Assembly (NCBI RefSeq): GCF_000686845.1
Contig: NZ_JMLS01000030.1
Location: forward strand, 1-64,000
DNA from: Paenibacillus sp. UNC451MF
GTDB taxonomy: Bacteria; Bacillota; Bacilli; Paenibacillales; NBRC-103111
Direction of reading: 5' to 3'
DNA length: 64,000 bases
In this document: positions 17,861-26,641 of the stretch, piece by piece
Layout of the letters: the number at the start of each line of letters is the position of its first letter
How positions within the stretch are numbered: the stretch's first letter is position 1
The notes under the pieces: model-generated
Told to the model about the DNA's origin: nothing
Database searches by the model: none
The model's input: the letters and a program-made list of their open reading frames with translations, nothing else
Position numbers and translations under genes: made by a program

Positions 17861-17898
17861 CATAGGCATTTCGGCTTTCCTTAGGAGGTTGACGGACT

Positions 17899-18240
17899 AT
17901 CATAAATGTTTTTCTAGATGATCAGAGGGCTTGTCCCGAAGGCTTTGTACTCGCGCGCAGCTCGGAGGAATGCGGACTGCTTCTGCAGGAATGCGAGATT
18001 GACGTGTTATCACTGGATTATGATTTGGGATGGGATCAGCCAACGGGAATGGATGTGGTCCGCCTCATGATTTCCACCCATCGTTATCCCCGAGAAATCT
18101 ACCTTCACAGCTCCAGCTTTGTAGGCAGAAAAAACATGTATGAGTTGCTGTATCAAAGCAAGCCGGAAAGCGTCAAATTGGCCAACGGCCCCATCCCGTA
18201 TGAAAAACTTCTCCACATCGCTAAAACTAGACAAGAATAG
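17899..18240 (+). CDS. cyclic-phosphate-processing receiver domain protein, apparent ATC start
   Basis: A 113-residue receiver-like protein resembling the cyclic-phosphate processing receiver family: VFLDDQRACPEGF at the N-terminus, LSLDYDLGW in the middle and EIYLHSSS later. The reading frame is open only from 17893, and no ATG, GTG or TTG occurs before the conserved DD motif. AGGAGG (17883-17888) lies 10 nt before an ATC codon that would give MINVFLDDQ, the expected family N-terminus. A GTG at 18004 would lose the first 35 residues, including the acidic pocket. Either a rare ATC start or a start-codon mutation is implied. Confidence 0.65.
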   Translation: MINVFLDDQRACPEGFVLARSSEECGLLLQECEIDVLSLDYDLGWDQPTGMDVVRLMISTHRYPREIYLHSSSFVGRKNMYELLYQSKPESVKLANGPIPYEKLLHIAKTRQE

Positions 18241-18253
18241 GTTGTGATTTTAC

Positions 18254-19024
18254 ATGCAGATTATTTCATTAGAAAACATTCATTTTATCCGCGAGGAGCG
18301 GGCGATTTTATCGGAAGTAGGAATTCAAGTCAATAAAGGAGAACATTGGGTTGTTCTTGGGAAAAACGGGTCAGGCAAGACGACGATACTCGAATTAATC
18401 AACGGATACCAGTTCCCTAGCAGAGGCGAGGTTCGCGTATTGGATCATCTTTATGGTCAATGCGATGTTCGTGAAGTACGCAAGCAAATTGGCTATATTA
18501 GCCAATCGTTATATGAAAAATTGAACCCCGGAGATCCGGTGTGGGAAGTCATTGCAACAGGAGAGTATGGCTTTTTGCGTTTTTATGAAGAGATTCCTGC
18601 CGAAGTACGTGCTAAGGCTCTTGATATGCTGGAGGAAGTCAGCTTGAGACACCTTGCGGATCAGCCATTAGGGACTCTTTCCCAAGGGGAACGTAAGAAG
18701 GTAATGCTGGCACGCGCACTTATGACTAGTCCTAAAATTCTTATTATGGATGAGCCTTGCTCTGGCTTGGATTTATTTGAACGGGAACGGCTTCTTGAGA
18801 CTATTAACCGTCTTGGAAAGCAGCAAATTACGGTCGTATATGTAACACATCATATTGAGGAAATTATGCCGATGTTCTCCCATGTAGCCTTGATCGACCA
18901 AGGTAAAATCATTGCATCAGGCCGTAAGGAAGAAGTACTTAATGAAGCTAACCTTCTTAAAGCATTTCAAGTTCCTGTTGCGTTGGAATGGTTTCAAGGA
19001 AGACCTTGGATCAAGGTGCTATGA
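18254..19024 (+). CDS. ABC transporter ATP-binding protein (YlmA-like)
   Basis: A 256-residue ATPase with Walker A GKNGSGKT, Q-loop in YISQSLYE, signature LSQGE, Walker B ILIMDEP and switch His in YVTHH. It lacks membrane segments and no permease gene is nearby, as with B. subtilis YlmA. The role of such orphan ATPases is not settled; ModF-like or ribosome-associated roles have been considered for relatives. It overlaps the next gene by ATGA. Confidence 0.85.
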   Translation: MQIISLENIHFIREERAILSEVGIQVNKGEHWVVLGKNGSGKTTILELINGYQFPSRGEVRVLDHLYGQCDVREVRKQIGYISQSLYEKLNPGDPVWEVIATGEYGFLRFYEEIPAEVRAKALDMLEEVSLRHLADQPLGTLSQGERKKVMLARALMTSPKILIMDEPCSGLDLFERERLLETINRLGKQQITVVYVTHHIEEIMPMFSHVALIDQGKIIASGRKEEVLNEANLLKAFQVPVALEWFQGRPWIKVL

Positions 19025-20064
19025 TGACAGAAAAAGAACAATCAAGACAAGGCAGCACGTTTATCGGCACAGCAAATCACGGCTTTGGCCAGCATGCGCA
19101 GGAAGAAATAAGACGTTTGTTTGAAGCCGGAACACAGTTTCGTCATATTATCCCGGCTGAAGTATTTATTTTCACGGTTCAGGAAGAAAAAGAGGCTGTT
19201 ATTCACAAGCTCCTTCATAACGAACCGATGTTTTTACGGCATATGCAACCCGTAGATGTGGAGCTAGATTGGGATGGTTCCATGGAGACGCTGCAACAAT
19301 TTATAGGTAGGGAGCTTAAGCTGGAATCCGGATTGAAAGCCGCCGTGCAAATCCGCAAAACGGAGCAGGTTGGATCCGATATTTCTACTACCGAATACAA
19401 GCGAGCAGTAGATGATGTGCTGATTAAGCAATGGTCGATTATTCCTGTTGCCAAAGATGCGGATATTATCGTCTCTATCTTTCTAACTCCGGATAAAGCT
19501 TATTTAGGCGTGTCCAAGCCGGAACACAATTTAAGCGACTGGTCGGGAGGAGCGATCCGCTTCCGTAAGGAGGAGGGTCAAGTATCTCGCGCCAAGTTCA
19601 AGCTGCTAGAAGCAGAGCGTGCCTTTGGACTGGATTTTCAACAGTACAGATCTGCGCTGGATATTGGAGCGGCACCAGGGGGTTGGACATCCCTACTTCT
19701 CGAACGGGGCATGAAGGTGACGGCTGTCGATCCGGCGAAGCTAGATTCAGGATTACTGCGGCATCCGAAACTCACTTTCCTTCAAAAAAATGCAGGTGAG
19801 GTTAAATTCCAGCCGCAATCATTTGATTTGCTAGTATGCGACATGAGCTGGAGTCCGCGTCAAATGGCCAAGCTTGTAAAGGGTCTGCTGTATTCACTGC
19901 AAACTGGCGGTACAGCAATTATTACGGTCAAGCTGATGCACAAGAAACCGTTTCAAGCCGTTCGTGAGCTTGTAGAGGACTTATCGCCTGATCTGGCGCT
20001 GCAAAAAGGAAAGCAGTTGTTTCATAACAGGGAAGAATTGACGGTGTTTCTAATTAGAACTTAG
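19021..20064 (+). CDS. FtsJ/RlmM-like SAM-dependent RNA methyltransferase
   Basis: A 347-residue protein with a THUMP-like N-terminal region and a C-terminal FtsJ-type Rossmann domain. The SAM motif is LDIGAAPGGWTSLLLERG, followed by VCDMSW and the lysine of TVKLM; these fit the K-D-K-E set of ribose 2'-O-methyltransferases such as RlmM. The ATG at 19021 overlaps the ABC ATPase stop, and a second ATG follows at once. A 23S rRNA substrate is inferred from the family. Confidence 0.78.
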   Translation: MMTEKEQSRQGSTFIGTANHGFGQHAQEEIRRLFEAGTQFRHIIPAEVFIFTVQEEKEAVIHKLLHNEPMFLRHMQPVDVELDWDGSMETLQQFIGRELKLESGLKAAVQIRKTEQVGSDISTTEYKRAVDDVLIKQWSIIPVAKDADIIVSIFLTPDKAYLGVSKPEHNLSDWSGGAIRFRKEEGQVSRAKFKLLEAERAFGLDFQQYRSALDIGAAPGGWTSLLLERGMKVTAVDPAKLDSGLLRHPKLTFLQKNAGEVKFQPQSFDLLVCDMSWSPRQMAKLVKGLLYSLQTGGTAIITVKLMHKKPFQAVRELVEDLSPDLALQKGKQLFHNREELTVFLIRT

Positions 20065-20091
20065 TCTCCCGTTGAATGGAGATGGATATCT

Positions 20092-20721
20092 ATGAAAGAC
20101 GGAAACCAATATTGGAATCACATCTATACGGATCTGGAGTTGTCTAGGCCGGAATATGATGAGTGGCTTATTAAGCATGAATCAATTTTGGAAGGTTCGC
20201 GAAATATTCCGATCATAGACCTTGGCTGCGGTGCTGGTGGGGACAGCTTGTTTTTGACAGAGCGCGGTTATCGAGTTATTGCGTGTGATTGGTCGGAGGA
20301 AGCATTGAGTAAATTACAGCTGCATATTCCTTTAGCAGAGACATGTAAAGTAGATTTAAGGGAAGAGCTTCCCTTCCTAAGTGACAGTGCACAAGTGATC
20401 ATTGCAGACTTGAGTCTTCATTACTTTTCATGGAAAAAGACGGAACTGATTCTCCAGGAGCTGCAGCGAGTGTTGCTTCCTGGAGGTCATCTCCTGTGCA
20501 GAGTTAATTCTATTCATGACATACACTTTGGTGCAGGGGAAGGCATCGAGATTGAACCCAATTATTACGAGCAGAATGGACAGTACAAGCGTTTTTTTGA
20601 TAAAGACCAAGTGATTCAGTTGTTTAAAAGGTGGAGTCTGGTTTACTACCTGGAGACTACAATGAATCGATACCATAAACCGAAAAGGTTATGGGAAATT
20701 GCTGCTGTAAATCAAAAATAG
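20092..20721 (+). CDS. class I SAM-dependent methyltransferase
   Basis: A 209-residue Rossmann-fold methyltransferase with SAM motif I IIDLGCGAGGDSLFL, an acidic residue after strand 2 (IACDWSEEA) and motif ADLSLHYF. It resembles TehB/UbiE-type enzymes but the substrate is not evident. It starts 27 bp after the previous methyltransferase with a GGAGATG site, so it is likely part of the same transcript. Confidence 0.8.
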   Translation: MKDGNQYWNHIYTDLELSRPEYDEWLIKHESILEGSRNIPIIDLGCGAGGDSLFLTERGYRVIACDWSEEALSKLQLHIPLAETCKVDLREELPFLSDSAQVIIADLSLHYFSWKKTELILQELQRVLLPGGHLLCRVNSIHDIHFGAGEGIEIEPNYYEQNGQYKRFFDKDQVIQLFKRWSLVYYLETTMNRYHKPKRLWEIAAVNQK

Positions 20722-20755
20722 AGCTTGAACTGAGTGCTATGGGGGAGGATTTGCT

Positions 20756-21958
20756 GTGAGAAGGCTCCTTGTTCCAGTTGGCTTGTTTCTAGTCATTGCT
20801 GCACTGGGATTGATTTTTCTGCCTCATGATACTTTAAATCCGCCGCGATCGGAGAACAATGGTTCATCTATGATATTAGAAGTAGATTCCCACACAGCAG
20901 CATTCAGTGGTAATCAGATTGCTGAAGCTTCTAATATCCGCTGGACACCGATAGCTGACACTATTGCTTACGAGAGGGTACAGGAACAGGCTGCTCCTGT
21001 ACATTCGTGTGAAGGGCAGGTTATGGATAAGCCTCGTTGGGTAGTAACGGTCCCCGTTGCGACATTATGGAGCGAACCGAATCAAGCTCGATCCATCGAT
21101 CGACCTAGTCTTGGGAATCCGGTTCAATTGAAAGCATGGCTTCAATCCATGAGCCTTCCAGATAAGCTGTGGTTGGTCGGTAAGCTGGAAACCCAGGCGC
21201 TTCTGGGGACAGAGGTGACTTTACTCGATCGAAGGGATGATTGGTTGAGGGTAGCCGTTTCAGGTCAGAACACTCCGAAAAATGAGAATGGCTATCCTGG
21301 CTGGGTGCCCAAAGATCAGCTTGCTGAACAAACCCGTCAGTATGACTCTTGTCCTATAGCCGTTGTGTCAAGACCGACTGCATGGTTGTATGAGGATGCT
21401 TCGAGCATGCTACGGCTTGAAGAAATCAGCTTTAACACGGAGCTGCCGATTGTTTTCCATGAAGAGTCGCGAATTGGTGTCGTCTCAAGAAATGAAGAAA
21501 TTCGTTGGATGAACAAGTCAGATGTTATTGTACGGGACCCGTCACTGGATCAAGGGGAAAGTAAGAGTCAAGTTACTGGAGAAGAGTTGGTTCAAACAGC
21601 AAATAGCTTTCTCGAGCTCCCTTATTTATGGGCAGGAACTTCTGGGTTTGGATTCGATTGCTCCGGGTTTACCTACGCGGTTCACCGAAACCACGGTATT
21701 ACGATTCCTAGAGATGCGAAAGATCAGGCCAAAGCAGGAACAGAGGTAAATACGGATGATTTAAAGCCGGGTGACTTACTCTTCTATGCTTATGACAAAG
21801 GGAAAGGTAAGGTCCACCATGTGGCAATGTATATCGGGGAAGGCATGATGATTCATTCTCCTAAAACAGAAAGAAGCATTGAGATCATCTCCATGAAAAC
21901 ACCGGCATATGCGCAAGAATTCGCAGGAGCAAGAAGGTATACGGAACTTATTACTTGA
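20756..21958 (+). CDS. NlpC/P60 cell-wall hydrolase with SH3 domains
   Basis: A 400-residue exported protein. An N-terminal hydrophobic segment (residues 4-23) acts as a signal or anchor. Two bacterial SH3-like regions span roughly residues 90-175 and 190-260. A C-terminal NlpC/P60 peptidase has catalytic C302 in FDCSGFTYA and His in VHHVAMYIG (354/355). It resembles YkfC/YgiM-type gamma-D-glutamyl-diamino acid peptidases that act on peptidoglycan peptides. GTG start after GGGGGAGG. Confidence 0.88.
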   Translation: MRRLLVPVGLFLVIAALGLIFLPHDTLNPPRSENNGSSMILEVDSHTAAFSGNQIAEASNIRWTPIADTIAYERVQEQAAPVHSCEGQVMDKPRWVVTVPVATLWSEPNQARSIDRPSLGNPVQLKAWLQSMSLPDKLWLVGKLETQALLGTEVTLLDRRDDWLRVAVSGQNTPKNENGYPGWVPKDQLAEQTRQYDSCPIAVVSRPTAWLYEDASSMLRLEEISFNTELPIVFHEESRIGVVSRNEEIRWMNKSDVIVRDPSLDQGESKSQVTGEELVQTANSFLELPYLWAGTSGFGFDCSGFTYAVHRNHGITIPRDAKDQAKAGTEVNTDDLKPGDLLFYAYDKGKGKVHHVAMYIGEGMMIHSPKTERSIEIISMKTPAYAQEFAGARRYTELIT

Positions 21959-22019
21959 GCCATCATTTGTTTTTTTATTCAAGCGATAAATCGAAAAGAC
22001 TATAGAGGGTAACATCATG

Positions 22020-22061
22020 AAGCATCACTTTTCAAGACTTGTTCTTGCCGGTGAGTGCTTT
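22020..22061 (+). terminator. terminator after NlpC/P60 gene
   Basis: A stem of AAGCA plus TCAC with GTGA and TGCTT (one bulge) encloses a long loop and ends in TTTTTT. Moderate. Confidence 0.55.
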
Positions 22062-22113
22062 TTTCATAGCGTAACCGCGGAGGAATAAAGAATAGAATGA
22101 GGGGGCTATTATT

Positions 22114-22851
22114 GTGCGCTTGACTGTATTGGGACCATGGGGGGCTTACCCAACAGCTGGAGAAGCTACAGCGGGATATTTGCTTGAACACAACGGCCAG
22201 AAGATATTGCTGGATTGCGGAAGTGGAGTTCTTTCCGTTGTTCAGAAGTATGTTAAGCTGGAGGAGCTGTCAACTGCGTTCATCAGCCATCGTCATCACG
22301 ATCATATTGCAGATTTAGGTTGTTTGCAATATGCTTGCCTAATTGATTCAGATCTGGATAAGAGACGTGATCCTCTGCAAATATACATCGGGGGTGAAGC
22401 TGTGAGTGAAAGTGACCCTTATCGTACGATGAAGGGTTCTGTAGTCCACTCGGTTCTAGAAAACGACATATGGAATCTTCACGGTATGGAGTGGTCTTTT
22501 TTTAAAACATTTCATGAGGTTTATTGTTTAGGTGTTAAAATAATTGTTGATAACAAAACGCTCGTTTACACCGCGGATACTTATTTTGATGAGTCGTTAA
22601 TCCGTTTTTGTAAAGATGCAGATGTGTTAATTGTTGAGACCTCATTTTATGCGGACATTCAGAATGCCAGACAATACGGCCACATGAATAGCATGGAAGT
22701 CGGCCAATTAGCCAAAATGGCGAATCCGGGAAAAGTCGTTTTAACTCATTTACCTCATTTCGGTAATACAGCTTCTCTTGTGGAAGAAGTCAAGCAGAAT
22801 TATTCCGGTGAAGTAGTGCTTGCAAAGAGCGGGTTGGTCTTTGATTTATAA
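22114..22851 (+). CDS. YhfI-like MBL-fold metallo-hydrolase
   Basis: A 245-residue beta-lactamase-fold hydrolase with HRHHDHIADL (metal site), ADTYFDE and VLTHLPHFG. Close in layout to B. subtilis YhfI, related to RNase Z-like enzymes and phosphodiesterases; substrate unknown. GTG start after GAGGGGGC. Together with the two small downstream genes it may form a short operon. Confidence 0.82.
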   Translation: MRLTVLGPWGAYPTAGEATAGYLLEHNGQKILLDCGSGVLSVVQKYVKLEELSTAFISHRHHDHIADLGCLQYACLIDSDLDKRRDPLQIYIGGEAVSESDPYRTMKGSVVHSVLENDIWNLHGMEWSFFKTFHEVYCLGVKIIVDNKTLVYTADTYFDESLIRFCKDADVLIVETSFYADIQNARQYGHMNSMEVGQLAKMANPGKVVLTHLPHFGNTASLVEEVKQNYSGEVVLAKSGLVFDL

Positions 22852-22865
22852 ATGGGAGGTTCATT

Positions 22866-23123
22866 ATGAATGTAGAACATCAGCGCCTGTGTGAGGATCT
22901 TCGCATTGCGCTGCTTCAATTATTTGCTGACGCAGGGTACGAACATAAGGGGTTGCTTCGAAGTATTGAGGCGCTTGAGCGGGAAACTGGATATAAAGAA
23001 GAACTGGAGCAACTAACAATGGAGAATGAACGTTTGAAGGAGCAAGTTAGAAGGTTGCGGAACACAGTGAATTCGAAGGAAAGCAGCATGTCTAGCAAGC
23101 TGAGGGAAGCTTTAAGGGAGTAG
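22866..23123 (+). CDS. small coiled-coil protein
   Basis: An 85-residue hydrophilic protein. Its C-terminal half (about residues 40-75) has heptad-like Leu/Glu/Arg periodicity, indicating a coiled coil. GGGAGG precedes the ATG. It is 14 bp after the YhfI-like gene and 20 bp before the next, so it is co-transcribed. Function unknown. Confidence 0.65.
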   Translation: MNVEHQRLCEDLRIALLQLFADAGYEHKGLLRSIEALERETGYKEELEQLTMENERLKEQVRRLRNTVNSKESSMSSKLREALRE

Positions 23124-23143
23124 TCTTGAAAGAGGTGACCTGG

Positions 23144-23434
23144 ATGGGCAGCGGTTGGTATACAACGATAGTCATTGGTATTATCATTGTGATTGGAATA
23201 TTATTCGTTATACTTCGCAGGAGAATCGGTTCAAGGTCACAACGGAGCAAGAATGTTATCCGAATGACAGAGTTCAAGAAGCAGGATAAACGCAATGGGC
23301 ATCAGCAGAAGTGCTCATATTGCAAAAAGAAAACGGACCGATTAACCTTTTATGCCGGGGGTCACGGATCCGCTGTAGGTGTTTGTAGAGAATGCAGGCC
23401 CAAAGCTGAGAGACAGGATCTACATCCTATTTGA
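23144..23434 (+). CDS. single-TM protein with zinc-ribbon-like tail
   Basis: A 96-residue protein with one N-terminal transmembrane helix (about residues 8-25), a basic stretch, then a cytosolic CSYC...CREC pair that looks like a four-cysteine zinc site. The ATG at 23144 follows AAAGAGGTGACC; an upstream TTG has no site. No family recognised; a small regulatory or chaperone-like membrane protein is possible. Confidence 0.65.
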   Translation: MGSGWYTTIVIGIIIVIGILFVILRRRIGSRSQRSKNVIRMTEFKKQDKRNGHQQKCSYCKKKTDRLTFYAGGHGSAVGVCRECRPKAERQDLHPI

Positions 23435-23471
23435 AAAAATAAGAAAGAAGGCGACAAGCTCGCTTAACGGT

Positions 23472-23891
23472 TTAATGTAATTGTCCGGACTGGCCGTTAG
23501 AGCTCGATTGCTTGGACATAAGGTCCATACTCCAATCAATCATTCCATTCATCATGCTAAGAACGAGGTTAATTGCATCTTCATCGCTCAATGGCTGACT
23601 TTTGGAATTGTTGGAGATGTATTCTTGCATTTTTGTCTCTAATTGACTCGTTAGGTCTTTCAGTTTGGAAAAATCTTTGGCTATATCGGATATAGAACCG
23701 GAGTTGGAATTGGAAGCGCCGCTATTTTGCTGTTGCGATTGGCCTCCACTTGATTGTTGGGCATCTTGTCCGCTTGAATCATCCGATTGACTTTGGAGCA
23801 ATTCTTTTATTTGCTGCAATTCATCAGTTAAGGACTGCTGTTGTTCAGTAATTTGCTCGATTTGCCCCTTCAGTTCACGGTTGCTTATCAT
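23472..23891 (-). CDS. hypothetical Gln/Ser-rich protein
   Basis: A 139-residue hydrophilic protein. The N-terminal third is a predicted coiled coil (ELKGQIEQITEQQQSL), the middle is low-complexity Gln/Ser/Asn, and the end is an amphipathic helix with several Met residues. AAGGAG lies 8 nt before the ATG. It is convergent with the preceding genes. No function recognised; the composition resembles some spore or surface proteins, which is only an impression. Confidence 0.6.
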   Translation of the reverse strand: MISNRELKGQIEQITEQQQSLTDELQQIKELLQSQSDDSSGQDAQQSSGGQSQQQNSGASNSNSGSISDIAKDFSKLKDLTSQLETKMQEYISNNSKSQPLSDEDAINLVLSMMNGMIDWSMDLMSKQSSSNGQSGQLH

Positions 23892-23986
23892 CTCTTAAGC
23901 TCCTTCATTTTATTATGAGGATAGTATATCCATGAACCGTTTATTTAACCAAAAAAGACCATTCAACAATAAAATACATAAAATAG

Positions 23987-24015
23987 TTGAAAAAACCATA
24001 TTTTATGTTATTATA
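23987..24015 (+). promoter_or_regulatory. predicted promoter of the Tad operon
   Basis: TTGAAA (23987-23992), 17 bp, then ATTATA (24010-24015) in a very A/T-rich stretch. It is the only good promoter candidate before the pilus genes. Confidence 0.45.
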
Positions 24016-24041
24016 TAAACAAATATGTGATTCGCAAGCGG

Positions 24042-24090
24042 AAGCACCGCTGATCAAGAATATTATTCTTGTTCAGTTGGTGCTTTTTTT
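24042..24090 (+). terminator. terminator/attenuator in the Tad operon leader
   Basis: A long hairpin (AAGCACC with GGTGCTT, CTGA with TCAG, CAAGAAT with ATTCTTG, loop ATT) followed by seven T residues. It lies between the promoter and the first open frame. No rightward gene ends just upstream, so it is either an attenuator or the end of a 70-nt RNA. Confidence 0.6.
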
Positions 24091-24114
24091 GCGTGTTCGT
24101 TTCTAGGAGGCGAT

Positions 24115-24213
24115 ATGGAAATTACCAATAAAGTAAAAGCCGCGATTGTAGTGGCCATTTTATCGGCGGTTCTGGTGGCAAGCGGGATTTTACAGCTTAA
24201 GGGGGCGATGTGA
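24115..24213 (+). CDS. 32-residue single-TM protein at head of Tad operon
   Basis: A short frame with a strong AGGAGG site 6 nt upstream. It encodes an N-terminal Lys-containing stretch and one hydrophobic helix (about residues 8-28). It could be a CpaB-like remnant or a membrane microprotein; CpaB normally follows its membrane helix with SAF domains that are absent here. Confidence 0.45.
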   Translation: MEITNKVKAAIVVAILSAVLVASGILQLKGAM

Positions 24214-24264
24214 ACCAAGATTGGATGAAGCAATTGATCAATAAAGGGGGAGGGGCCCGGTTCA

Positions 24265-25395
24265 ATGTCAAAAATGAAGCTAGTCTTACTGGATGCAGAT
24301 ACTTATTTTATTGATAGGATAACGGCATATACAAGAACATCAGATTATGCTTCGACTTTTACGGTATCGGCTTTCACAAACAGGGAGCAAGGATTTTCAT
24401 ATATCGAAAGGAGCAGCGAGAACTTTATTCTTCTTGTTCATGAAAGCTTTATTCCACTGCCAGAGCTTGTTTTTCAAAGACAGCATGGTTGTATGCTAAT
24501 AGTTAGTGACTTTCCAGCAACGGGAGATATTGTTGAATATCCAGTAGTCTGTAAATTCCAGCCTTTGAACCAACTGTTAGCGCATGTGATTTCGCATTAT
24601 AACGAGTTTACATCAAGTCGCATGCTGAAGGGGGATAAAACGTCTCAGGTTGTCTCCGTATACTCCGCAGTGGGCGGAAGCGGTAAAACGTTAACAGCTC
24701 TGCATCTTGCTAGAGAATTAGCGTTAGTAGGTAGAAACGTATTTTATATTAATTTGGAACAGCTGCCGTCGACGTTGTGGATTGAACAAGGGGAGAGTGT
24801 AGAGGAGCATTGCTTTTCCCGGATGCTTTACTATGGGAAGTCGGATGCCAAACTTCAAATCGCCAAAGTAGAGAGGTATAAAAGGCGACACAGTGTCTTT
24901 GGCTTTGATTATTTTCCAGGGAATGGCGAGTCGTTAGAGCTAGCAGAGATGTCAGAAAAAGACACGGAATCACTTGTTAAAGCTGTACTCGCTACTGGAG
25001 CATACGATTGTGTATTGCTTGATCTGGACTCTTCCTTGTTTCCCCGAGTGAAGGCTTCGTTGAAAGTTAGTGACCATGTGCTGTGGCTGGTACAGGATGA
25101 TAGCATTCAGTGGGAAAAATGCCACACGAGAATGAGTCAATGGATGGACTGCCAGATGGAAACGGATTGGAGACATAAATGTGCAATCCTTGTTAATAAA
25201 TTCAACGGGACTCTGCATAACAGCGAGTCGCAGCTTCCTTTGCCAATTGCAGGCTATTTACCTTATATTCCTGAATGGAAATCATTTGGCAGGACTGAGA
25301 TAGTACTGAAACGCAGTGCGTTCAGCGAGAGCCTGGCATCACTCAATTGGTTCCGTTCTCTTGTGCAGGAGGAAACTTCAGATGTGGAACGATGA
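24265..25395 (+). CDS. CpaE/TadZ-like MinD-family ATPase
   Basis: A 376-residue protein of the pilus localisation ATPase type. The N-terminal 110 residues look like a degenerate receiver domain (VLLDADTYF). A deviant Walker A follows (SAVGGSGKT, near residues 133-141), with Walker B-like CVLLDLDSS. In Tad systems such ATPases position the pilus machinery at the membrane. GGGGGAGGGG precedes the ATG. Its end overlaps cpaF by 14 nt. Confidence 0.8.
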   Translation: MSKMKLVLLDADTYFIDRITAYTRTSDYASTFTVSAFTNREQGFSYIERSSENFILLVHESFIPLPELVFQRQHGCMLIVSDFPATGDIVEYPVVCKFQPLNQLLAHVISHYNEFTSSRMLKGDKTSQVVSVYSAVGGSGKTLTALHLARELALVGRNVFYINLEQLPSTLWIEQGESVEEHCFSRMLYYGKSDAKLQIAKVERYKRRHSVFGFDYFPGNGESLELAEMSEKDTESLVKAVLATGAYDCVLLDLDSSLFPRVKASLKVSDHVLWLVQDDSIQWEKCHTRMSQWMDCQMETDWRHKCAILVNKFNGTLHNSESQLPLPIAGYLPYIPEWKSFGRTEIVLKRSAFSESLASLNWFRSLVQEETSDVER

Positions 25396-26605
25396 AACGG
25401 TGGCGGAGCTTAAGCAGACTGTGAAGGAAAAGCTGGATTTGTCCATATCGTTAACTGATGTTCAGTTAATGGAATTAATCGAGCAGGAAGTATTTGGATT
25501 TCGCTTTGACCAATACTTTACGGCAGGGCAGAAGCATCAATTAATTATGCGGTTGTTTCATTCGTTCAGAGGATTGGATATATTACAGCCCCTAGTGGAT
25601 GATCCAACGGTTTCTGAGATTATGATTAATCGGTATGATCAAATCTTTGTTGAACAAGATGGCTGCATAAGCCTTACGGGAATGAAATTCGAGAGCAAAG
25701 AAAAACTGGAGGACGTCATTCAGGCTATAGTTGCTCGAGTGAATCGCGCAGTTAATGAGGCAAATCCTATAGTAGATGCAAGATTGCTCGATGGTTCAAG
25801 GGTTAATGTTGTGCTGTCTCCGATTGCATTGGAAGGGGCAGCAATGACGATTCGTAAGTTCCCTGATTCACCGATGACATTGGATCATTTGATCCAGAAA
25901 GGGTCATTGACGCAATCCGCAGCATCCTTCTTGATCCAAATGGTTAAGTCCAAATATAACCTCTTTATAGGAGGGGGAACCGGGTCAGGAAAGACGACCT
26001 TTCTCAATGCTTTGTCACAATACATTCCTGACGACGAACGATTGATTACAATCGAGGATTCTGCTGAATTACAAATTCGTACTGTGCCTAATTTGGTACG
26101 TCTGGAGACACGGAACGCCAACACGGAAGGAAAAGGCGAAATTACGATTCGAGACCTGATCCGTTCTTCTTTGCGTATGAGACCTAATCGAATCATCGTC
26201 GGCGAAGTGCGTGGAGCTGAGGCGTTGGACATGCTGCAGGCAATGAATACCGGACATGATGGTAGCCTATCAACGGGACATGCTAATTCAACTGTTGATA
26301 TGTTAAGTCGACTTGAAACGATGGTGCTAAGCGGAGCATCGCTTCCTGTAGAAGTGATTCGCAAGCAAATTTGTTCAGCAATTGATATCATGATTCACCT
26401 GCAAAGGCTGAGAGATCGGTCTCGCCGAGTTACCGAAATTAGTGAAATTATCGGATTGGAAGGTGGAGAAGTAAAGTTGAACCGCTTGTTTGAATTTGTG
26501 GAGCAAGGGGAGGATGCTCAGGGGAGGGTAATTGGAGAGCTCATACCAACGGGTAACCCTTTGATGCACACGGATAAGCTATCTATGGCGGGAATTGCTG
26601 TTTAA
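25382..26605 (+). CDS. cpaF: Tad pilus assembly ATPase CpaF/TadA
   Basis: A 407-residue hexameric secretion ATPase that powers Flp pilus assembly. The N-terminal domain is followed by Walker A GGGTGSGKTTF, an Asp box, Walker B-like RIIVGEVRGAEALDM and a His box (TGHANST), all typical of the CpaF branch. The ATG at 25382 follows GAGGAAAC inside cpaE; longer frames translate cpaE antiframe sequence. It lies in one operon with cpaE, tadB, tadC and the prepilin. Confidence 0.92.
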   Translation: MWNDETVAELKQTVKEKLDLSISLTDVQLMELIEQEVFGFRFDQYFTAGQKHQLIMRLFHSFRGLDILQPLVDDPTVSEIMINRYDQIFVEQDGCISLTGMKFESKEKLEDVIQAIVARVNRAVNEANPIVDARLLDGSRVNVVLSPIALEGAAMTIRKFPDSPMTLDHLIQKGSLTQSAASFLIQMVKSKYNLFIGGGTGSGKTTFLNALSQYIPDDERLITIEDSAELQIRTVPNLVRLETRNANTEGKGEITIRDLIRSSLRMRPNRIIVGEVRGAEALDMLQAMNTGHDGSLSTGHANSTVDMLSRLETMVLSGASLPVEVIRKQICSAIDIMIHLQRLRDRSRRVTEISEIIGLEGGEVKLNRLFEFVEQGEDAQGRVIGELIPTGNPLMHTDKLSMAGIAV

Positions 26606-26641
26606 GCATCTAACCTATACTTGAATAAAAGGAGACCGCTT

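Noticed and set aside
22017-22088. 23-codon frame starting MKHHFSRLV
   Set aside because: It coincides with the terminator hairpin after the NlpC/P60 gene and has no ribosome site.
24210-24310. GTG-started frame overlapping the 32-residue gene at the head of the Tad operon
   Set aside because: It runs into the cpaE-like gene in another frame and shows no recognisable protein features.
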